Below are positions 55,801 to 64,000 of a DNA stretch of 64,000 nt, piece by piece (within the stretch, counting starts at the first letter, position 1; the number at the start of each line of letters is the position of its first letter). The notes below the pieces were generated by a model. The model worked only from the letters and a program-made list of their open reading frames with translations, had not been told where the DNA came from and did not search any database. Both the position numbers and the translations under genes were made by a program. The DNA lies in NCBI GenBank assembly GCA_030340625.1, contig JAOPHQ010005712.1, positions 165,960-229,959 on the forward strand, in the 5' to 3' direction. Source of the stretch: Merluccius polli. Its lineage: Eukaryota; Chordata; Actinopteri; Gadiformes; Merlucciidae.

Positions 55801-57472
55801 GCTGCTTTCTGAGTTGTAAGATGATGTTGTTGCAGTACATTTGTTTGTGCATAAATGTTAGATACCGATCTGTAACGTGGCTCACACACCCCGGTAATTT
55901 GAGTAGTAGTTGCATCACCCTGGTATGCTGACTGTACCGACTAGCCCACACGTCAGCGTAGGTTATGAACTTAAGGGTCAATGAACGACACTTATTTCGT
56001 TTGCAAACTTTTTTTTGTGTATTATTATGATTAACTTTTCTTACAGTTGTGTTGGTGCTGTGCTGTGTGGGCTCTGTTGTTTCGGTGCAGCGTGGCTGCA
56101 GGACGTGTAGTCAGGAAGTGAAGACACCCCAAGGGGACCAGTGTCTCATGGCTCCCACAAGCAGAGTTAAAGGCTGTGTTGTTTTTTATTTTTTGTGTTT
56201 TTTTTGTCTCATTTCTAGCATTCCTACATAGTTTTTATGATTTGTATTTTTAAAGCTGTTGTTGTAAAAACAACAGCTCTCATTATGGCTGCAGTCGGCC
56301 TTGTAAAGGAGGACACACAGCAGCCCCTACCAGCTGGAGCTGGTCTGGTTTCTCCCCCCCCCCATGTTGGCTGGACTGCAAAACCTTGACCCTCGTTGTA
56401 AAGCAAACAGCTCCAGCCCCAGCCGGTTCTGGTCGGCCAGCCTCAGTACAGGGGCGCCTCCAGGTGGCCAGTCTCCCCCCCCCCCCCCCCCCCCAACTTA
56501 CTCACCCTTATAAAGCTCATAAAGCTTATAAAGACCATATAAAGGCTCATATTGCAATCATTGTCATGTAGTGTCATGAGCTGGACAGAGATGGATGCTA
56601 TTCTTTATTGTATTTTGCTGTGAACTATTCAATGTTTCTAATATTATAATTTCCGTAAACAGGCCTATTGATGATAATGCTGATCTCATGGGAATGTCTT
56701 AATCTGATATCCACATATTAGCCGAGGATTTAAACGTTATGCAATTTATTATATGATACGGTTTCTTTGCAAGCCCCGACATGACAGGCCTGTTGAACAC
56801 AGGAACACGTGTTTGTGTCTCATCCACTTTCTTTCAATTAAACCTACATTAAAGCAAAATACTTCAGGCCTACTATGTTGTATGGTGCAAATATTTTACT
56901 TTTACTGGCTCATCATACTACAAATGTGTAAACTGTATGAATTTGATCCTTAGCTCAATCTCAAAAATGTGTTAAAATTGATCTTCTGCCCAACAAATTC
57001 CCTCCATACCCCAAGTTGGCCACCATTCACTGTCTGCCTATTGTCTTGTCATCATTGCTTAAATACTTAACATTTCGTATAGTTCACATTCTTTTGGGTC
57101 CACACACACACAAGCGCTTTATACACAGATTTGTTTGAGTCTAAGCAATACTTTTCAAAGGATGAACTACTACATTAACATTATAGCATATGTTAATATT
57201 TCCATTACACTGTATAGCTTTTTCAGTATGCCACCCGTGGCATACTGAAACTGGCCCCTTCTGAAATTCAATTTAATTCAATTTGACCCCTGGATATATT
57301 GGAAAGGAGAATATCCTTCTCTTGACAGATTAATGTCAGTTTTTCAAAGTTGAACCAGTTCTGGATCTAATTAACAAGAAGCACATTGCGTTTCTTTGTA
57401 TTGTTCTTTTGTTCTCTGTTTTTACTACTTGTTTGTAGTAGCACAACTACAGCATTGCATTTTGTTCACCAG
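55801..57472 (+). other. sfxn2: Inferred first intron of sfxn2
   Basis: If the 5' UTR exon ends at 55792, this is intron 1. A 60-codon frame at 56049-56231 has no recognised homology. A C run lies at 56475-56494. A perfect hairpin occupies 57221-57250. No other exon is supported. Confidence 0.4.
57221..57250. repeat. Perfect 14-bp inverted repeat with a 2-base loop
   Basis: tttcagtatgccac and gtggcatactgaaa are exact reverse complements separated by cc. Such a near-perfect palindrome can extrude as a cruciform or mark a foldback end. The function is unknown. Confidence 0.85.
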
Positions 57473-57538
57473 GTGCCAACCGGGCTGTAACGTTTCATAC
57501 AAGGTGGAACTTGGACCGGTGTATAGAACTCTACCATA

Positions 57539-60500
57539 ATGGCTGGGAGCTCATTTAACATTGACGCACCACGATGGGACCAAGCCACATTTATGGGGCG
57601 CCTTAAGCACTTTTTCAACATTACGGATTTCACTACAGCGCTTTTGCCGGATTCGCGCCTGGACGAGGCCAAAGCATTGGTAGAGAGCTGCAGGTAAAGG
57701 CAATAATGAAACTCATCTCACTCGCACCCACAATATTGAGATCATGAAGACGCCATCCATGCGGCATTATGTTGCATTTCTGTGGCCTACAAACGCACTG
57801 TGGATAACGATCCTTCGATTCACTTCAATATTGTCAGTGCTATGGTTGTATGTTTTAGTAGTTAATTAAAAAAATATAACCAAGTGTTGTGTACAAATGA
57901 ATGTAAATATCTAGACGTTAATTCCCTATCCTGATTCCTGTAGGGCTGGCTCCGTTCCCCCAGGAACATCAGAGGAGCAGCTCCACTATGCCAAGAAGCT
58001 GTACGACTCTGCCTTCCACCCGGATACAGGGGACCGCATGAATATCATTGGTCGAATGTCCTTCCAGGTCCCTGGGGGCATGGCCATCACAGGCTGCATG
58101 TTGCAGTTCTACCGGTAAGAACACGCACATGCATACACAGGGGAGACATCGTTGTCATGTTTGGCATTGTCCACCTGAGTCTCTGTGTCTTCGCCTTCAC
58201 TTCCTGTGTCTTCCACCCCAGGACAGTTCCTGCCGTGGTGTTCTGGCAGTGGGTGAATCAGTCCTTCAATGCCCTGGTGAACTACACCAACCGCAACGCC
58301 GCATCCCCCATCACACCCAAGTGAGAAACACGCAAGGGAGACATGGTTTACAATGCACATGATTAAAGCCATCTGAGTCGATTTCAAGCTATGCTTGTGA
58401 TGCTGTAAATAGTCATGTCACAGTGCAATTTCACTAATCGCCATAAGTATGATGTATGATAATATTCTATTATGAGAAACCAAACCATGGTTATAAAGCT
58501 AGGGTTTTGGTATCTTGAGTAGCTCAGGGCATGTATGCTTTGGGCTTGTTGGTTTCTACATCTGGGACTGGATGAGTCCAAAGCTAGGAAGCAGGAAAGA
58601 ACCAAGTAGTTGAAGCCTTAAATCTGCATGTTGTTGTCTTCTGCTCCTTTAATTTTTTTAAGAACGAGGTCAAAACAACCACAAAGTAGGTTTGAGTTTC
58701 TGCTTTGCCATGCTGTTCTGTGCTCTCATGCACATATTTCAGTAACCTGCACATGTGCTTGAAGACTATTTGAAGGGAAAATAACAAATTATTGCGTTAA
58801 GCTCATTTAAATGTTGGTTCGGTCACAAGTTCATGTGGTCCGCCTCCACATTAATCTTTTTGTCATGCTAAGATTGTTTTTTTCATTTTCATTTCTATTC
58901 CAGGCAGATTGGAGTAGCCTATGTAACCGCAACCACCACAGCCTTGGCTACGGCAGTAGGACTCAACCTCTACACGAAGGTACGAAGCCAAACTCTGGGA
59001 TCTAGCCGGGACCAGCGTGTCCTCCCTCTCAACTCTCTGATCTTCTGATGCTGTTGTCTTGCAGAAAGCCCCACCCCTGGTGGCCCGCTGGGTTCCATTT
59101 GCAGCTGTGGCCTCGGCTAACTGCGTCAACATCCCCATGATGAGGCAACAGTGAGTCACTTGGTACCCTAAGTGTTGATGGACCAGGATTGGTGAAATAG
59201 GGCTTGTACATCGTGACATCACATTGCAATGACCTCCGCCATTTTGGTAGCATAAGAGAATTGGAATGTTAGTTATTATGTTGACCGTAATATTTCTTTG
59301 GCCAGTATTTAGTAATTAATCGTGAAAGGATTTGTCATTATGGGGAGGCATTGTTGTTTGAAACTGCCACAGCGTTTCTCATGTGAGACATGGCAAAACA
59401 ATTTTTTCATTAGCCTATGTTAAAGTATATTTATGTTGATTTTAGGATTTTACAGTCCTATAAATCTTGAGTCCTCTCAATATGGCGGAGTATCACAATA
59501 AATCCCATAATACATTCCGATGTACAAGCCCTATTTATATTAAGTTTTATTGCAAAAGTGTATTGAAATGTGGATGTGTATGTTGGAATTAGTTACCTTG
59601 GTTGTCTTTTAGAGGAGTACTCTTGGAAGGGTTTTTTTTTTTAATCTCGTCCTTTTTTTGTTTTTTTAAGTTGTCAATATACTTAATAGTTTATTATTAT
59701 TATTATTATTATTTTATTTTGTACTTTTTTGTGTATGTGTGTACATTCATTTTATGAGTATTTTTACACTTAGTTCTAACCATATGTATGTATTTTTACT
59801 TTTCTCTTCTCTCAGGGAGCTCTTGAATGGCATTGCAGTCACAGATGAGAACGGCAACAAGCTGGGTCATTCTAAAGTAGGTCTTTCATGTTTGGTTTGT
59901 ATTTTTCTCCTTTCCTTTTTTTGTTAATGGGACTGTCTTTAGTTCCAGTAATGGCCAGCTTATTCCCAGGCACCTGTTGGGGATGACTAGTTAAACTATT
60001 AGAACATTGGATTATCTAAAGCTTTAGCAGTGTACCTGCTGGGATGACCGCCTACGTGGCTGGAGATCACAAGGTCAAATCTTTTTTTCTGTAGTGGTTG
60101 TGGCAGGGTTAGTCCGGCCACACTCCACCTAAGTGGCTTTCCTTGGGGCCCTCCGACACAGGACACGGGTAGATGTTGTTCAAGGTGTTTATTGGAGTTT
60201 AAGGCAGGATGTTATACGCCGAGCTGATGGTACAACATGTCATGACGGTGCTCCTCCTCGAGTGTGTGTGTTGATGGCTGGTTTATCCTGGGTGCCATGA
60301 TTGCTCATGCACCACAGGTGTGCAGCCCCACCCAGCCAGAGTCCAATCAGACTGACTCAGGCCAGGTGAGGCTGTAAACCAGCCATCAACAACACACCCT
60401 CCACATAAACCCTCCACAGTGGTTTTTGCTGTTTTTTTACTATTTCATACAATGGTACAAATGTTTTAAGATGAGGTATGTGAGGAATAAACCACAAGGT

Positions 60501-61731
60501 GTCCTGTTATCGGAAAATAATGTACAACGGGGGTGGTGATGCGGACAAGGCAGTTTATTTCACTTGTAACACAGTTGCCAACAATGATTAGATATAATGA
60601 CTTTCATCTATAACATCATTGTTTTTTTATGGACTTAATCATCTAAAATTAAAATATACTTCTGCAGCGCTTTGAGCATGTTGTTTTTGCATTATCAAGG
60701 AAACAACTAGTCGATGGGTGTATTTGACCACATTGATTGGAACATTATTGACCAATCAGGATCAAGTATTCAACAATGCTGTGATATAAACGCTTATAAA
60801 TGTTTAGTTTCGGCATAATGTTTTGGAATGGTTAATTTTAGGTATTGGGTGAGACTTGGTTGAATGTAAGTCTGGGCAGCGCTACAGGCAATGTGGTGGC
60901 ACTGTAGCCTCTGCTTAAAAAGAAAATCCATTAAGCATGCATTCATTTATGATTTATACGTAATCCTTTTGTTTTTCCCTATAGAAAGCAGCAGTTAAGG
61001 GCATTTCTCAAGTGGTCCTTTCTCGGATTACCATGGCAGCGCCTGGCATGAGTAAGAACGTTTTAGAGTATTTTTGCATCCTTATGTGCATATATATCAT
61101 AGATTATTCATTTGCATTATATATGCTATTGTCTTATGTTTTTGTACCTTTTGTCCCCTTCTTAGTCATTCTTCCAATCATCATGCAGAGGCTAGAGAAA
61201 TATAAGTTCATGCAGGTAAGACCTCAGCCTACACTGCCATGTCCCCATATCAAATGTAAACCTATAGATGTATTTATCAATGTATAAAATATTATCTATT
61301 TTCTTTTCTTTATAGAAAATTACCTTTCTTCATGGGCCAATCCAAGTGATGATGGTGGGCGTGTTGTAAGTAGGACAGAAGTTGAAGTTGGTCATTTGCT
61401 TGTTTTTGTAATGTGATTGAATTGAGCTGACTAGACGGATCTAAGTTGTTTGTTTGTCCCCTCCAGTCTGGTCTTCATGGTCCCGGCCGCCTGCTCCCTG
61501 TTCCCCCAGAATTGGTAACTAGCCTGTTACACATGTGAAACATATGATCTGTTTACCATTGCCTTCTCATTGGTGTTTTCTCATTGCCAGTTGGAGGACA
61601 TTATTACTAACGGTTTTCCTTACCCTCCCAGTTCAATGGCAGTGTCTAAGCTGGAGCCGGAGTTGAGAGACTCCATCAGGTCGCGCTGTGGCGAGAGTGT
61701 ACAACACGTCTACTTCAACAAGGGCCTTTGA
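57539..61731 (+). CDS. sfxn2: SFXN2 sideroflexin 2, mitochondrial inner-membrane transporter family
   Basis: Sideroflexins are mitochondrial inner-membrane carriers; SFXN1 imports serine, and SFXN2 has been linked to iron and heme metabolism. Exons: 57539-57693, 57944-58114, 58222-58320, 58904-58979, 59065-59150, 59816-59876, 60985-61051, 61166-61215, 61316-61365, 61467-61514 and 61632-61731; 320 residues (human 322), all phases consistent. Seen: FNIDAPRWDQATFMGRLKHF, the family motif FHPDTGD, GRMSFQVPGGM, WQWVNQSFNALVNYTNRNA, WVPFAAVASANCVNIPMMRQ, the VVLSRITMAAPGM segment, and C-terminus VYFNKGL. Several hydrophobic segments in the C-terminal two-thirds fit the multi-pass topology. It lacks a cleavable presequence, as usual for the family. 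The start codon opens the conserved N-terminus directly. The human-like neighbour order (trim8, arl3, sfxn2) supports SFXN2 over its paralogues. Confidence 0.95.
60099..60418. mobile_element. Solo-LTR-like or foldback element (320 bp) with 5-bp target-site duplication
   Basis: The segment begins tgtggcagggttag and ends aaaccctccaca, so it has TG...CA ends with short inverted termini. It is flanked on both sides by gtggt (60094-60098 and 60419-60423). It contains an internal perfect inverted repeat, ttgatggctggttta near 60273 with taaaccagccatcaa near 60374. No coding capacity. It lies in the sfxn2 intron after the exon ending at 59876. A 5-bp duplication with TG/CA ends favours a solo LTR; the terminal inverted repeats would also fit a small DNA element. 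Confidence 0.65.
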
Positions 61732-62655
61732 AGAGGAGACTATCGCTGTGTATTTTATGTATGCCAAACCAGGACAGTGTCAATGCTGTTGTACAAGGTG
61801 CTTAGTGATAATGGTAGTGGTTACAAATGTCTTATATCTCTCTCACTCTCGTCTCGTCTATGTTTGGGGTACATTGTTATTGAATCTTTCCTTTTTGTAG
61901 TCCTGTTCAGCTGACCTGACTGACTTTGGACCAACCATGTCAATTTCGTTGTCGTTATTTTAAAATACATGGTATGTCCTTAACAACTGACGATAAACCA
62001 AATGATCACATCTCAGGAACAACACGCTACTTTGCTGGAACAATTCAAGTTAAGGAAAGGACCCGAGTGGATGAAAATACATGTGAAAAATGTCATTGTT
62101 AGTCATCCTGACAGGATGGACGGGGGCAGTTCACTGATCACTAACTGATGCTCTACCGCACAACGTGACTCTCATCCTCCTCTAATGCTATTTTACCTCT
62201 ATGAGGGTTCGGCTTGCCCGCGACCCGTGACCCTGTTAAAAGGGGGGCTACCGTTGACAGATCTCTGTACGCCATTTGCCAGTGTTTTTGAAACGGTGAT
62301 CATTCAGTTCCTGTCAATTCTGTGCCCCTCTCTCTCTCTCTTGTGGTAGGTGTGATGCTGCTGCTGCTGCTGCTGCTATGCCTTAAGTTTTAACAAGAGT
62401 TTACTTCAAATGCAACCGCTTGTGGTTGTGTCAACCTTTTTCAAACATAAATTGCCGAATGATTATTGTGGACTTTCTTGGTCTTATGTGTGCATGTAGA
62501 CTGCTCTCCACAGAAAGAAGCAATGCAAACTATAAAATGTCAAGCAGAATGATATATAGCCTATATATAAAAAAAATAATAATAAAACGATACCATCTGC
62601 CTATCTTTTGATGGTGGAAAAGGCGCTCAAGGTTGTATAATAAAACCCATTAAAA
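61732..62655 (+). other. sfxn2: sfxn2 3' UTR and spacer
   Basis: No coding exon follows the sfxn2 stop codon. Poly(A) signals aataaa appear near 62580 and 62639. A short (CTG)n lies at about 62356-62377. Confidence 0.55.
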
Positions 62656-63189
62656 AAATAAATTAAAAAAACAAGATACTGGCGTCTCGCCGCCCCCCCC
62701 CCGGCCTTGCCTGCCCACCAGCCAATGGCGCGAGCGTCCACAGCTGGACAAATGGCGACCGGCTGGAGGCGGGGTCGCGAGCGTTATAAAAACGCCTCGA
62801 TTTGCCCCCGTAACGAAACACAGCCGCGCGCGTACACATATACACACACACACACATTCGGGCTGGGAAAAAAAAAAACGGTAAACGGTGTGAACGCCGA
62901 CCACCGGTTGCAGTGTCACCGCGGTAGTCAGGAAAAAAACAACCAGCCGTGACGCCGCCAGCGGGAGAGTCGCGAGGACACGACCCCCCCCCCCCCCACA
63001 CACACACTGCTGTGACGTGTTGATATCGCCAGGTCCGAGTTCCAGGTCCGGTCGCAGGAACGAGGCTCTCATTGGATCTTTTAACCACAACGTCCACAGC
63101 GATACGCACAGCAACACGCGCGCACACACACACACACGCGCACACACACAGTAACGCACGCGCACACAGTAACACAGAAGGGGGAGAAA
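62656..63189 (+). promoter_or_regulatory. timp2: timp2 promoter and 5' UTR
   Basis: A TATA-like ttataaaaac at about 62784-62793 lies in GC-rich sequence (ggcggggtcgcgagcg) about 400 bp upstream of the timp2 start codon. The intervening stretch is CpG-rich with (CA)n tracts (63121-63167), compatible with a 5' UTR. The transcription start is not proven. Confidence 0.5.
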
Positions 63190-63319
63190 ATGCCGTTTTC
63201 CGTGAACGGCGTGATTTGCACGCTGGCGGTGTTGCTCCTGTGGCGGGCGGAGGAGCTGACGGAGGCGTGCAGCTGCGCTTCCGTGCATCCGCAACAGGCT
63301 TTCTGCAACGCGGACGTAG
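63190..63319 (+). CDS. timp2: TIMP2 tissue inhibitor of metalloproteinases 2, first coding exon (partial gene)
   Basis: TIMP2 is a secreted inhibitor that blocks matrix metalloproteinases by inserting its N-terminal cysteine into the active-site zinc, and it also takes part in pro-MMP2 activation. The exon encodes a signal peptide (hydrophobic core CTLAVLLLW, cleavage expected after TEA) followed by CSCASVHPQQAFCNADV, nearly identical to the mature human N-terminus (CSCSPVHPQQAFCNADV). The exon ends GACGTAG|gtgagt in phase 1. The remaining exons lie beyond the right edge. HPQQAFCNAD distinguishes it from TIMP1/3/4 only by remembered sequence. Confidence 0.9.
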
Positions 63320-64000
63320 GTGAGTCCACCTCCACCCCCCCCCCCTCCAGGACCACTGTTGTTTACCTGGTCTCGTGAGCCCCTGTGGCTTCATGTTGCT
63401 ATTTGTTCAGTCTGCACATCATCTGGTGCTGCTGCTGCTACAAGGCCATATGTCCCATAACAGTTTGGGGGGGGGGGGGGGGGGTGATGGTGATGGGGGG
63501 TGGATTGGGGGGGGTTAGGGAGTCATTGCATGGCATGACATTCAAATAAAATGGCACAATCATAAACTGCAGGCATGTTGAGCTGTAGACTACCTTCACG
63601 TTAAACTTGGACCCTTTAATATATATATATTTTTTTTTTATATAAATGTGTTTTTATATATATATTTAATATTTATATATATTTAATGTGTATTTATTTT
63701 TAAAGATTTAATATTTTTATGGATATATTTAATATTTGTATATAGATATATTCAATATTTATATATATATATAATCAGTCTCTGGTGGCACTGACTCACA
63801 ACTGCGCGCGCAGTTGTGTGCGCATCAACACATTCAACTCTTCTCCCCGGCTCCTTTAAACACCGTATAAACGGGACAGTTGTTGTTGTTGTTTATTTGA
63901 CAATACTGGTACCGTTCTTGGATATCATGTATGGTGGGGTTAGTCTGACCCTGGGTGTAAAATGGGTACATGACGTGCAAGGCTCTTTAAAAGGGGAACA
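63320..64000 (+). other. timp2: timp2 intron 1 (start)
   Basis: Contains a G run at 63467-63484, AT-rich tandem-like sequence (atatttaatatttatatat) at about 63618-63770, and a GCGC palindrome near 63804 (actgcgcgcgcagttg). No further exon is visible before the window ends. Confidence 0.6.

Noticed and set aside
56049..56231. 60-codon frame starting MLVLCCVGSVV that resembles a signal peptide
   Set aside because: It is short, has no recognised motif and runs into T-rich sequence. More likely intronic sequence of sfxn2.

Overview
The window is vertebrate nuclear DNA, almost certainly from a teleost fish. It holds multi-exon genes with short GT-AG introns, fish-type SINE and hAT-like repeats, and very dense (CA)n/(GT)n microsatellites and long poly-G/poly-C runs. 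The microsatellite density recalls gadiform (cod-like) genomes, but that is only a hint. No bacterial, CRISPR or phage features were seen.

Layout from left to right. 1-1,160: gene-free left edge with a transposon scrap. 1,165-21,101 (minus): rnf157, a RING E3 ubiquitin ligase of the mahogunin family, reconstructed as 19 coding exons and 665 codons. 21,100-23,200: rnf157 promoter with a 42-base G run, then a repeat-rich spacer. 23,229-26,860 (plus): srsf2 (SC35 splicing factor), with a 719-bp hAT-type foldback element in its 3' region. 27,318-30,505 (plus): mxra7. 31,036-34,437 (plus): an ST6GALNAC1/2-type sialyltransferase whose stem is built from a 24-bp coding minisatellite. 34,805-35,235: a non-coding 36-bp minisatellite. 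35,650-39,380 (plus): a tandem array of six U5 spliceosomal snRNA genes with snRNA-type upstream elements. 40,300-50,440 (plus): trim8, with a second transposon carrying exon-like remnants in its fourth intron. 52,430-55,275 (minus): arl3. About 55,400-61,731 (plus): sfxn2, head-to-head with arl3. 63,190 to the right edge (plus): first coding exon of timp2.

Gene order joins two blocks that are separate in human. RNF157, SRSF2, MXRA7, ST6GALNAC1 and TIMP2 are all on human 17q25, while TRIM8-ARL3-SFXN2 is a block on human 10q24. Here the 10q24-type block sits between mxra7/st6galnac1 and timp2, and the U5 array lies at the junction. The genes do not form one pathway. They are mostly housekeeping or signalling genes: splicing (srsf2, U5 snRNA), ubiquitin ligation (rnf157, trim8), ciliary lipid-protein trafficking (arl3), mitochondrial transport (sfxn2), mucin sialylation (st6galnac1) and metalloprotease control (timp2).

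The most notable non-standard feature is the U5 snRNA array. Two of its units are an apparently perfect 685-bp duplication. Exon boundaries were set by hand from GT/AG sites, reading-frame phase and remembered family sequences; no alignment was run.
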